Source: JANNGC01 sp043758205 (lineage in GTDB: Bacteria > Verrucomicrobiota > Verrucomicrobiia > Limisphaerales > SIBH01). From it: a DNA stretch of 26,252 nucleotides. The notes under the pieces are model-generated. The model was not told where the DNA came from, ran no database searches, and saw only the letters and a program-made list of their open reading frames with translations. Where the stretch lies: assembly GCA_043758205.1 (NCBI GenBank), contig JAYVNY010000019.1, positions 1 through 26,252 of the forward strand, given 5' to 3'. This document shows, piece by piece, positions 14,693-22,308 of the stretch (position 1 is the first letter of the stretch; each line of letters opens with the position of its first letter). A program made the translations under genes and the position numbers.

Positions 14693-17320
14693 CTAGCCGG
14701 GTGCGGTCACGGCGCGAATGGCTTTCAGTCGCAGGAACGGCTCCTCCGCCGCGCGCGACGCCGCCACCTCCACGACGAACTCCGCCATCCAGTCGTTGTG
14801 TTCCTCGGGATCGACGAGCACCTGCTCGATCTTCCACGTCAGGTTGTCTTCGGCGGGAACGACGTAAGTGTGCCGCGCGTTGCGGGCTTCAGGATCGAGA
14901 CAGAGGTATTCGTGCTCGGCGTAGTAGAGTTTGAATTGCTGCCCCAGTTCGCTCGCCGTCCACGGTGTGCCGTCCGGTTTGTCCGGTGAACTGAGATTCG
15001 CCAGCGCCGCTTCGAGATCGTCATTCGCCACGGCGCGCAGGAAGTTGAACACGCGCGTGCGAATCGCCGCCGTGAACGCCTTCACGTCGCGCGTCACGTC
15101 TCGCGCGGCTTCTTCCGCGCCGGGCGGGCGCGCTTCCTTCTGCTCGGAACGCGGGACGTAATTTGGATCACGCATCCGCTCCCATTCCTCCAGGAGGCTG
15201 GAATCCGTCTGGCGAATCATCACGCGCAGGTATTCCTCCATCTCGCGCAGTGTGTCGTTCTTCGCGGCGTTGGGGACGGTTTTCGTCAGCACCTTGAAGA
15301 CGTTGTTGATGTGGCGGAGCAACACGCCTTCGGCACGGTGCAACTCGTAGTCGTTGATGTAATCCCCGAACGACCGGAACTGCTCGAACATCTCGCGCAC
15401 GATGGACTTGGGCCGGATGTTCTCCTGCCCGACCCACGGATGTTTGTTCGCGAACGCGTTGAAGGTGGAATAGATGAACTCGCGGCAGGGTTTCGGATGC
15501 TCGCACTTCTCCAACTCGTCCATGCGCTCCTGATACTCGACGCCCTCCGCTTTCATCTCCGCCATCTTCCGGTCTTTGACGCGGTCCAGTTGTTTGCGCA
15601 GCACGAAGTCCGGGTCTTCGAGAATGGACTCGACGAGCGTGAGGAGATCGAGCGCGTAGTCGGGCGACTCGGGGTTGAGCAACGGAATCGTTTCGAGCAG
15701 ATAGAGCGACAAGGTCTGATCCATCGAGAAGTTCTCGGGGAGAGCGATGTTGATGCGGAGCTTTTGTAGCGGCGTCTCGTGAGAGCGCCGCACTTCTTCG
15801 CCCGAAGCAGGAAGTTGGCGGCGCTCTGACGAGACGCCGCTACAGGATTGGGTGAACTCCACGATCCCCCTCTCCACCAGCGCCCGGAACAACTGCCACC
15901 CGCGCGTCCGGTGCGCCTGCTTCTGCTTCGGCGACTCGTGCGAATCGGCGATGAGCTTTTGCATCGCGCGGCAACCGTCGCCGTCGCGGCTCAGGACGTT
16001 GAGCAACATGCCGTGCGAGATGGCGAAGCGGGACTGCAACCTTTCCGGCGGGGCCGCGATGAGCCGCGCGAACGTCTGCTTGTCCCAATTCACGAAATTT
16101 TTCTCGGGCGGCTGGCGCTTCACGGTCTTCTTGCCGTCGCGCTTGGACTTCTCCTCCAGCTTCAAATTCTCCACCACATGTTCGGGCGCTTGCGCCACAA
16201 CCCAGCCGACATCATCGAAACCTTTGCGCCCCGCGCGTCCGCCGATCTGGTGAAAGTCCCGCGCGGTCAGGATGCCGGTCTTCTGCCCGTCGAACTTGCA
16301 GAGCCGCGTGAAGAGCACGGTGCGAATCGGGACATTGATGCCCACGCCCAGCGTGTCCGTGCCGCAAATCACTTTCAGCAAACCCCGCTGCGCGAGCTGC
16401 TCGATGAGCACGCGATACTTCGGCAGCAGGCCCGCGTGATGCACGCCGATGCCATGCCGCAGCCAGCGTTTAATCTCCGGGCCGTAGGGGCTGCTGAACT
16501 TGAAGCCCTCGATGGCCTGCGCGATGGCCGCCTTCTCGTCCTTCGTGCAGACATTGATGCTGGTGAAATCCTGCGCGCTCTGCGCCGCTTCGAGCTGGGT
16601 GAAGTGGACGACATAGACAGGAATTTTTTTCTCCGCGACCAGCGTTTTCAGCGTCGTCGCGAGCGGGAGATCGGAGTAGCGATGTTCGAGCGGCACCGGA
16701 CGTTCCGTGGAAGAAACCGTGGTCGTCTTCAGGCCGTTCAGCTTCGTCAGCGCTTCCTCAAAAAAAGTAATTTCTCCGAGTGTCGCCGACATGAGCAGGA
16801 AACGCGTCTTCGTCAAAGTAAGCAGCGGGACCTGCCACGCGCCGCCGCGCTCGCGGTCGGAGTAGTAATGAAACTCGTCTATCACCACGTCATCCACGTC
16901 CGCGTCCGCGCCGTCGCGGAGCGCCATGTTCGCGAGAATTTCCGCCGTGCAGCAGAGAATGGGCGCATCGCGATTGACCGTTGCATCGCCGGTGCTGAGT
17001 CCCACGTTGTCGGGGCCGAACTCGCGGCACAGCGCCATCCACTTCTCGTTCACCAGCGCCTTGATCGGACAGGTGTAGATGGAGCGCCGCCCCTCCGCGA
17101 GCGACTGAAAGTGCAGCGCCGAGGCCACGAGCGATTTGCCTGAGCCGGTGGGGGTGTTGAGGATGACGTTGCGATTCTCGAACAGTTCGAGGATGGCCGT
17201 CTCCTGCGCGGGATAAAGCTGGAGCTGGCGCGCCTCGACGTAGGCGAGGAACCCGCCGAGCAACGTGTCGCTGGTCACGTTGCCCGCAGGAGGCAGCAAA
17301 TTAAAAAGTGCGGCTGACAA
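14693..17320 (-). CDS. Ski2-like DEAD/DEAH-box helicase with DUF3516-type C-terminus
   Basis: An 875-residue superfamily 2 helicase. Motif I is NTPTGSGKS (55-63), motif II is DEFH (148-151), motif III SAT (178-180), motif V TDTLGVGINVP (321-331) and motif VI QIGGRAGRKG (358-367), all consistent with an ATP-driven nucleic-acid translocase of the Ski2/Mtr4 type. The long C-terminal part (about 400-875) fits the DUF3516 class of helicases known from Actinobacteria and Verrucomicrobiota; its substrate is unknown, with RNA processing a reasonable guess. The first codon of this frame is TTG at 17320; a GTG at 17278 (VTSDTLLGG) is an alternative, so the true start is uncertain. A perfect-looking palindrome encodes residues 493-519 in frame. 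It converges on rdgB. Confidence 0.92.
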   Translation of the reverse strand: MSAALFNLLPPAGNVTSDTLLGGFLAYVEARQLQLYPAQETAILELFENRNVILNTPTGSGKSLVASALHFQSLAEGRRSIYTCPIKALVNEKWMALCREFGPDNVGLSTGDATVNRDAPILCCTAEILANMALRDGADADVDDVVIDEFHYYSDRERGGAWQVPLLTLTKTRFLLMSATLGEITFFEEALTKLNGLKTTTVSSTERPVPLEHRYSDLPLATTLKTLVAEKKIPVYVVHFTQLEAAQSAQDFTSINVCTKDEKAAIAQAIEGFKFSSPYGPEIKRWLRHGIGVHHAGLLPKYRVLIEQLAQRGLLKVICGTDTLGVGINVPIRTVLFTRLCKFDGQKTGILTARDFHQIGGRAGRKGFDDVGWVVAQAPEHVVENLKLEEKSKRDGKKTVKRQPPEKNFVNWDKQTFARLIAAPPERLQSRFAISHGMLLNVLSRDGDGCRAMQKLIADSHESPKQKQAHRTRGWQLFRALVERGIVEFTQSCSGVSSERRQLPASGEEVRRSHETPLQKLRINIALPENFSMDQTLSLYLLETIPLLNPESPDYALDLLTLVESILEDPDFVLRKQLDRVKDRKMAEMKAEGVEYQERMDELEKCEHPKPCREFIYSTFNAFANKHPWVGQENIRPKSIVREMFEQFRSFGDYINDYELHRAEGVLLRHINNVFKVLTKTVPNAAKNDTLREMEEYLRVMIRQTDSSLLEEWERMRDPNYVPRSEQKEARPPGAEEAARDVTRDVKAFTAAIRTRVFNFLRAVANDDLEAALANLSSPDKPDGTPWTASELGQQFKLYYAEHEYLCLDPEARNARHTYVVPAEDNLTWKIEQVLVDPEEHNDWMAEFVVEVAASRAAEEPFLRLKAIRAVTAPG
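15765..15844. repeat. In-frame 80-bp palindrome inside the helicase gene
   Basis: The arms 15765-15791 and 15818-15844 are inverted copies matching at 26 of 27 positions (begins TGTAGCGGCGTCTCGT). The stem continues inward with one bulge into ACTTC and GAAGT. It encodes helicase residues 493-519 (SGVSSERRQLPASGEEV and flanks), between GIVEFT and the conserved-looking LRINIALPEN. No stop codon is introduced in the helicase frame. Confidence 0.92.
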
Positions 17321-17382
17321 AGCGCGCGGACTCTACGCAGCGAAGGGGGAAAGAGGAAGCAATGCAGTTTGCCTAGGGCGAA

Positions 17383-17640
17383 TCATGACTCGCGGGCCAG
17401 GCGCTCCAGCTTTTCCAGTGAGAACACATCGCCGCCACGCAGGAAGAAGCGCGTGATTTGCTCACGCAGTTGGCGGTAGAGCGCGGGGTCGGTCTGGGCG
17501 AGCGACACCGGGGCGTCGCGCCGGGCGAAGCGGACGAGCGCGGCCAGTTCCGCCCAACGCTTTTGATGCAGGCATACGTCGATTTGCGCTTGGTCCGCGA
17601 GCAGGCGGCGCGCCGTCAGTTCTTCTTCACGAGCATTCAT
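17383..17640 (-). CDS. Small hypothetical protein, coupled to nucleotidyltransferase
   Basis: An 85-residue protein from ATG 17640 (a GTG at 17646 would overlap the upstream stop). It is predicted to be almost all helical, rich in Arg, Glu and Leu (for example EEELTARRLLADQAQIDVCL), with no cysteines beyond one and no membrane segment. I do not recognise the family. It starts two bases after (or overlapping) the stop of the nucleotidyltransferase-like gene, so the two are translated together and their products may act as a pair. Confidence 0.65.
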   Translation of the reverse strand: MNAREEELTARRLLADQAQIDVCLHQKRWAELAALVRFARRDAPVSLAQTDPALYRQLREQITRFFLRGGDVFSLEKLERLARES

Positions 17641-17642
17641 GT

Positions 17643-18191
17643 TCACGGTGCAAAAACTTTGAAATAGATCAGGTTTTCCGTCGCGCTCTCGCGGGCAGGC
17701 GGGGTGAAGCTCATTAAGATGCGGCGCACTTGGGCCAAATCTGGACGGTGGTGGCTGATGAGAAAACGGATGTCGCTCAAATCTTTCGGCTCGGCGCGAA
17801 TGAGCTTGGCCGCAATCAAATTCTCGATGGGCGGACGAAACAACTGCAACCGGCCCAAGCGTTCGATGAGCACCGGCTCGAACTGACCGAGTTGCGTCAG
17901 GCCCGGCTCGACCAGTTGCAGATAGGGCCGCTCCGGGTCGAGGGTCTGCTTGGGATCAAAGAGCAGTCCGGCCTTCTCCGTCGCCGTTTTCAGTTCCAGG
18001 CGGTCGTAGTCGCTGGCGGGTTTCCAGATGTCGAGGTCGGCGGAGGTGCGGCCGTCCATGCCGCCGAAGAGGCACGCCGCTGAACCGATCAGGCAGAGGC
18101 GGAGCGGCGGGCCATCCTTGCCCAGAGCCTGGGCCAGTTCGCCAAGAACCAGCCACCAAGCTTCGCCGTTTAGTTCAAGTTTCAGGGACAT
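17643..18191 (-). CDS. Nucleotidyltransferase-fold protein (DUF6036/AbiEii-like)
   Basis: A 182-residue protein from ATG 18191 (MSLKLELNGE); an earlier in-frame ATG at 18248 would add 19 residues and cannot be excluded. The core CLIGSAACLFGG followed by TSADLDIW (33-56) matches the GS...DxD active-site pattern of small nucleotidyltransferases, with D52 and D54 as likely metal ligands. The later segment LIAAKLIRAEPKDLSDIRFL fits the helical tail of DUF6036/AbiEii-type proteins. Such proteins are often half of toxin-antitoxin pairs, and the coupled 85-residue protein downstream could be the partner, but this is inference. No toxin activity can be read from sequence. Confidence 0.75.
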   Translation of the reverse strand: MSLKLELNGEAWWLVLGELAQALGKDGPPLRLCLIGSAACLFGGMDGRTSADLDIWKPASDYDRLELKTATEKAGLLFDPKQTLDPERPYLQLVEPGLTQLGQFEPVLIERLGRLQLFRPPIENLIAAKLIRAEPKDLSDIRFLISHHRPDLAQVRRILMSFTPPARESATENLIYFKVFAP

Positions 18192-18300
18192 CGCGAACGC
18201 GGCCGACCTTAGCGAGCTGACGGCACTCAGGCAATTTCCGAAATCCAAGAGCCCTTGACGGGGTGCTTGACCGCCGTCCGGCCAGGTTCACACTCCCGCC

Positions 18301-19395
18301 ATGCGTCACCCGATTATTTTGTTGCTCGCCCTGTTGTCGTTGAGCGTGGCCACCCACGCCGCCCAGTCTCCTCTGCGCCGCTACCTCTACGTGGGTTCCC
18401 CCGACGCGGCGCAGCCGGACACGAATGCCGCGCGTGGCATCCTGGTCTTCGACATTGATCACGGCCACAAGTTCGTGCGGCGGATCGACGTGCCGTTCAA
18501 GGAGGGGCTGCGCGGGTTTTGCGGGAGCGTGAAGAAGCACGCCGTTTACTACACGACCACGAACCGTCGCCTGGGGGCCTTCGATCTCGAGTCGGAGAAA
18601 ATTCTCTGGGAACAGCAATACGACACCGGCTGCGACCGCGCGAGCATCACGCTCGACGGCTCAAAGCTCTACGTGCCCACCGGCTGGTGGCTCAAGGCGA
18701 CGAACAGCGGGTTCCTCGTGGTCAATGCGGACGACGGGAAACTCATCAAGCGTCTGCCCGCTGGCGTCGGCGCGCACAACAGCCTCGTGAGCCTGGACGG
18801 CCGTTTCGCCTATCTCGGAACCGAGACCAACCTCTGGGTCTTCAACACGAAGAATGACCAGCTCGTGTTGAACGTGAAGGATTGCGGCGAGCGCGGCGTG
18901 TTCCCCTTCACGGTGGACAGCAAAAACCGCTACGCCTACGTCAGCCTCGGCCAGCACGTCGGCTTCGATGTTGTGGATTTGAAGACGGGCGAGGTGCCGC
19001 ATCGTGTCTGGGCGCACGACGTGGAGACGCGCAGTAAACTCATTTCCCACCGGACGCACGGCGTGGGGTTGACGCCGGATGAGAAGGAAGTCTGGGCCAG
19101 CGATCAGGACGGGAAGAAACTCTTTATCTTCGACAACACACAGATGCCGCCGCGCGAAGTGGCGCATCTAAACCTGAGCGCCGGCGGCCACGGCTGGATC
19201 ACGTTCAGCCTCGACGGCCAATTCGCGTGGTGCCACACGCCGGATGTGTTCGACGTGAAGACGCGCCAACTCGTGGCGACGTTGAAGGATGAATCCGGCC
19301 GGCCGGTGAGCGGTTCGAAGTTCATCGAGATCCATTTCCGCGACGGCAAGGTCGTGGCGATGGGCGACCAGTTCGGACTGGGCCGCGCGCGTTGA
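18301..19395 (+). CDS. Secreted YncE-like beta-propeller protein
   Basis: A 364-residue protein with a classical signal peptide (about 1-21, IILLLALLSLSVATHAA). The remainder is a chain of about seven beta-blade units typical of YVTN/YncE-type propellers (for example RRYLYVGSPDA, ASITLDGSKLYVPTG, LVSLDGRFAYLGTE, VDSKNRYAYVSLG, VGLTPDEKEVWASDQDGKKL, ITFSLDGQFAWCHTPDV). The role is unknown; such proteins bind ligands or act as dehydrogenase-like scaffolds. The ATG has no visible ribosome site. It stands alone between the divergent nucleotidyltransferase gene and the convergent thuA-like gene. Confidence 0.88.
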   Translation: MRHPIILLLALLSLSVATHAAQSPLRRYLYVGSPDAAQPDTNAARGILVFDIDHGHKFVRRIDVPFKEGLRGFCGSVKKHAVYYTTTNRRLGAFDLESEKILWEQQYDTGCDRASITLDGSKLYVPTGWWLKATNSGFLVVNADDGKLIKRLPAGVGAHNSLVSLDGRFAYLGTETNLWVFNTKNDQLVLNVKDCGERGVFPFTVDSKNRYAYVSLGQHVGFDVVDLKTGEVPHRVWAHDVETRSKLISHRTHGVGLTPDEKEVWASDQDGKKLFIFDNTQMPPREVAHLNLSAGGHGWITFSLDGQFAWCHTPDVFDVKTRQLVATLKDESGRPVSGSKFIEIHFRDGKVVAMGDQFGLGRAR

Positions 19396-19410
19396 GGGCA
19401 GGATGAAAAT

Positions 19411-19576
19411 GTGGCGTCAGCCATCCTGGCTGACGGTGAGCCGTGGCTTCCAGCCCGGTGGGACAAGGCTTGGAAATGAGAAGCGTGTCGTTATTTCAAA
19501 GTGTCTCCACCACGGCAGCGTTTGTCCGGGCGGCTGGAAGCCGCGCCTCACTGGCAGGCAGGATGCCTGCCGCCAC
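19411..19576. repeat. Nested 166-bp inverted repeat between convergent genes
   Basis: Outer arms 19411-19435 and 19553-19576 (GTGGCG with internal hairpins CGTCAGCCATCCTGGCTGACG-like and GGCAGGCAGGATGCCTGCC) pair imperfectly, and inner arms 19436-19466 and 19521-19551 share GTGAG, GGCTTCCAGCC and GGACAA blocks. The outer arms are themselves small hairpins, so this is a hairpin of hairpins. It lies just past the beta-propeller gene, where a bidirectional terminator would be expected. There is no T-run. Confidence 0.8.
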
Positions 19577-19610
19577 CGTTTCCGACCGTCGCTGAGAACG
19601 CGCTCGTTGA

Positions 19611-20459
19611 CTACTTCGCTTCCGTCGGCTTCAAGTAACCCTTGTCCAACTTACCGCAGGACCAGAGCAGCCCGCGCGTGAGGAAGTCGAGATAGCGCGG
19701 GTCGCTCACCGTGGCGTTGTTGTGGCCGATGGTGGTGCTGAACACGCGGGCCTTGCCGAAGTCATTGGCCCAAGCCACGACGCTTTCCACGGACTGCTCG
19801 GTGACTTTCTCGGTGCCGTCCGGGTTCTTGGTCTTCTTTTTAATGATCTGCTTGCCGCGCACGAGCGGGGTGGTGGTGGGGAAAATCTGCACGTTGTTGT
19901 AAAGCTCCTCCTTGATCGTGGTCCAGTTGGTGAACCCAGCGGTCGTGGGATGTTTGGCAATCGTGAAGTTCAGTTCAATCGGCTCCTGCGGGCCGTGACC
20001 GCTGGATTGAAGACCGAGGTAATCAAACCACGCCGAGCGTTCCTCGCCGGCCTTGGCCTTCGTGCCCGGATTGCCCACGCGATAGGAGTGCATGGCGCAA
20101 TGGAGGTTCACGCCGGGCAGGCCCGCGCGATGCGGCGCGAGCACGGCGGCGATGATCGCCGGGTCGCTCACGTCGGCGGCGCACTCGTCGTGGATGACCA
20201 CGTCGTAGCCCTTGGCGTAATCGGCGTTGCCGAGGATGGCCAACGGCGGCTTCGTGGATTTGTCGTCCGTATGCACGAGATCCACGGTGACGTAGGCGCG
20301 TTCTTCGAGACCCTTTTTGAGAATGTCCTTCTGCTTCGCGTAGTCGTGACAGCAACCGCCGGTAATGAGCAGGGCGCGCAAGGGTTTCGGCGCGTCCGCA
20401 GCGGCGACGGTGAGAGCGGCGAGCAACGAGCCAACGAGAACAGTCGAAGTGAAACGCAT
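19611..20459 (-). CDS. Secreted ThuA-domain protein
   Basis: A 282-residue protein from ATG 20459 (MRFTSTVLVGSLL), chosen because it begins a clean signal peptide (about 1-21). The next upstream ATG would overlap the preceding gene. The ThuA/class I amidotransferase-like fold is indicated by LRALLITGGCCHDYAKQK, YDVVIHDECA, PGVNLHCAMHSYR and the family end motif ARVFSTTIGHNNATVSDPRY. ThuA-type proteins act with Gfo/Idh/MocA oxidoreductases in 3-keto-sugar metabolism in rhizobia (ThuA/ThuB with trehalose). Here the oxidoreductase gene lies 41 bp upstream on the same strand, so a joint role on sugars outside the cytoplasm is plausible. The substrate is unknown. Confidence 0.9.
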   Translation of the reverse strand: MRFTSTVLVGSLLAALTVAAADAPKPLRALLITGGCCHDYAKQKDILKKGLEERAYVTVDLVHTDDKSTKPPLAILGNADYAKGYDVVIHDECAADVSDPAIIAAVLAPHRAGLPGVNLHCAMHSYRVGNPGTKAKAGEERSAWFDYLGLQSSGHGPQEPIELNFTIAKHPTTAGFTNWTTIKEELYNNVQIFPTTTPLVRGKQIIKKKTKNPDGTEKVTEQSVESVVAWANDFGKARVFSTTIGHNNATVSDPRYLDFLTRGLLWSCGKLDKGYLKPTEAK

Positions 20460-20500
20460 AATTTTATTGTGAGTAACAGACGTGACAAAAGCCCGATGCT

Positions 20501-21949
20501 TCAAACCTTCGCCGGCACGATGAACGGCGCACGGTAATTGCGCGTGAGCATTGCATTGGCCTTGGCGTTGCCGATGAACTTCTCGGTCTTGCCGTTCATT
20601 TTCAGCGGAACGCCGAGGGTGATCTTGTCCTGCGTGATGTCCACGTCGTTCTTCGCGAGATGCTCGGCCATGCGCCCGAAACTCTCGGCCATGCCCTTGT
20701 CAGTCTTGAGGGCTTCCTTGATCTCATCCGGACTTTTCTTCGCGCCGAGACGATAGGAGATGTTGCCGGTGTGACAGAGCGCGCTGGAGAGATGGCCTTC
20801 GAGAATGTCCGCGTTCAAATCTTTCTGACTCCGGCTCTTCACGGCTTTGATGAAGTTGGCAAAATGGTTTTCCGTGCCGGTGAATTCCTTGAGCACATTG
20901 CCTTCCTTATCGCGGGCGGTGGTCTTCGAGTAGCTGCTGGGCACCGTCACGTAACCGCCCTCACATTCGATGACGACGCCGACGCCCTCGCCCTTGTATT
21001 TGTCCATGTTCTTGGCGTCGGTTTTCTCCGGCAGGCCGCGTACTTCAAAGATGAGCGGAGCCTTTTCGTAACCCTGATAAATAATCTGCGTGTTGGCCGT
21101 CTCGCCGTCATCCACGTAACCAAGCCGCCCGCCCGCACTGATGACGAAAGGCGCGAGTTCCATCTCGCCCAGGAACCAGCGCGCGATGTCCATCTGGTGG
21201 ATGCCCTGGTTGCCGAGATCGCCGCTGCCGTAGGCCCAAATCCAGTGCCAGTCGTAATGAAATTTCTGGCGCATGATGGGCAGCATTTCCGCCGGGCCGG
21301 ACCACAAATCATAATTCACATCGGCGGGCGGCGTCTGCGGCCCGGCGACTTTGCCGATGCTCGGGCGCGGCTTGTAGCAAAGGCCCCGCGCGATCAGAAT
21401 TTTCCCGAGGTTGCCTTCATTGACCCACTTCACGGCCTGACCGATGGCCCCGAGCGAGGACCGAGCTTGCGTGCCGGTCTGGACAATCTTCTTGTACTTG
21501 CGCGCCGCTTCCACGAACTTCCGGCCCTCGAAAACATTGTGCGACACGGGCTTCTCCACATACACGTCCTTGCCCGCCTGAATCGCCCAGATGCCCGCGA
21601 GCGAGTGCCAGTGGTTCGGCGTGGCGATGGACACCACGTCCACATTTTTGTCTTCCAACACCTTGCGGATATCGCTGGCCTGCGTGACCGGTTGGCCGGC
21701 CTTTCCGAACTTGTCCACCTCCTTGCGGAGAACCGTGCTGTCCACATCGCACAAGCTCGTGATGCGCACCCCGGACATTTTGCTGAACTCGCTGAGGTGC
21801 GACTGGCCACGTCCGCCGAAGCCGACGACGGAGATGCGCACGTCACTGTTCGAGCCGGCGACCTGCGACCACGAGCGCGCCGTCCAACTGACGGCGGCGG
21901 TGGCCAGGGCGGTGCGGGTGAGAAAACTGCGGCGGTTGAGTGCTTTCAT
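20501..21949 (-). CDS. Tat-exported Gfo/Idh/MocA-family oxidoreductase
   Basis: A 482-residue protein. A twin-arginine signal (NRRSFLTRTALATAAVSW, 5-22) predicts folded export, consistent with a tightly bound NAD(P). The Rossmann motif VVGFGGRG (41-48) is followed by SLCDVD (65-70), ATPNHWH (109-115) and the family EKP motif (VEKPVS, 131-136), and the C-terminal substrate domain has GNQGIHQMDIARWFLGE. Similar Tat-exported members are numerous in Verrucomicrobiota and Planctomycetota and often oxidise sugars at C3 or release them from glycans; the exact substrate cannot be read here. It probably forms an operon with the downstream ThuA gene. A 359-bp repeat-rich gap separates it from the upstream DUF6807 gene. 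Confidence 0.92.
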   Translation of the reverse strand: MKALNRRSFLTRTALATAAVSWTARSWSQVAGSNSDVRISVVGFGGRGQSHLSEFSKMSGVRITSLCDVDSTVLRKEVDKFGKAGQPVTQASDIRKVLEDKNVDVVSIATPNHWHSLAGIWAIQAGKDVYVEKPVSHNVFEGRKFVEAARKYKKIVQTGTQARSSLGAIGQAVKWVNEGNLGKILIARGLCYKPRPSIGKVAGPQTPPADVNYDLWSGPAEMLPIMRQKFHYDWHWIWAYGSGDLGNQGIHQMDIARWFLGEMELAPFVISAGGRLGYVDDGETANTQIIYQGYEKAPLIFEVRGLPEKTDAKNMDKYKGEGVGVVIECEGGYVTVPSSYSKTTARDKEGNVLKEFTGTENHFANFIKAVKSRSQKDLNADILEGHLSSALCHTGNISYRLGAKKSPDEIKEALKTDKGMAESFGRMAEHLAKNDVDITQDKITLGVPLKMNGKTEKFIGNAKANAMLTRNYRAPFIVPAKV

Positions 21950-22061
21950 AAATGGGGGTGTGGGTTGGGTGATTCAGTTTTGTGAAAATTTACGGACAAG
22001 GCGGGCATGGGGTCCAAGGTCGGACGACGTGCGGGAAGTCGTGGCGGTTTTGATTGGCTCG

Positions 22062-22203
22062 CGTTCTCCCTCACCCCGGCCCTCTCCCGCTGGGAGAGGG
22101 AGCGTGGCATCCAGCATCACTGCTCTCCATCGCGCCCGACTCGACGAGCGCTGCATGACTTTCTCCCTCTCCCAGCGGGAGAGGGCCGGGGTGAGGGAGA
22201 ACG
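22062..22203. repeat. Perfect 41-bp inverted repeat (CTCACCCCGGCCCTCTCCC family)
   Basis: 22062-22102 and 22163-22203 are exact reverse complements over 41 bases, separated by 60 bases. Each arm itself contains a hairpin, CCCTCTCCCGCTGGGAGAGGG. The arm core is a sequence type I recall from many GC-rich bacterial genomes, usually appearing as single or paired palindromes between genes. The perfect identity of the arms suggests recent formation or ongoing correction. Confidence 0.95.
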
Positions 22204-22270
22204 TGTTCGACTCACACCAAAGATTTACTCCTCCCATCAATTCATGCGACCAAGGACGAGCGTTGTCGCT

Positions 22271-22300
22271 ACCTTGGCCTTTGGACCTTGGACCTTGAAC
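22271..22300. repeat. Intergenic ACCTTGG tandem repeat
   Basis: Four degenerate 7-bp units (accttgg, cctttgg, accttgg, accttga) lie eight bases past the stop of the DUF6807 gene. The unit and orientation match the in-frame tract inside hisC at 8491-8526. Confidence 0.75.
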
Positions 22301-22308
22301 CGAAGAAA

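Larger units (their letters stand above)
21950..22308. other. Repeat-filled gap between the Gfo/Idh and DUF6807 genes
   Basis: This 359-bp stretch has no gene. It contains the perfect 41-bp inverted repeat at 22062-22203 and the ACCTTGG tandem at 22271-22300. The Gfo/Idh gene promoter should lie here; I could not identify it reliably. Confidence 0.6.

Noticed and set aside
15848..17143. A 431-codon plus-strand frame opposite the helicase
   Set aside because: Antisense to intact helicase motifs; no domain features.
20660..21985. A 441-codon plus-strand frame opposite the Gfo/Idh gene
   Set aside because: Shadow of a strongly supported oxidoreductase; composition typical of antisense frames.
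22062..22203. Rho-independent terminator
   Set aside because: The stem is very strong but the loop is 60 bases and no T-run follows either side; similar structures also occur inside genes in this window.
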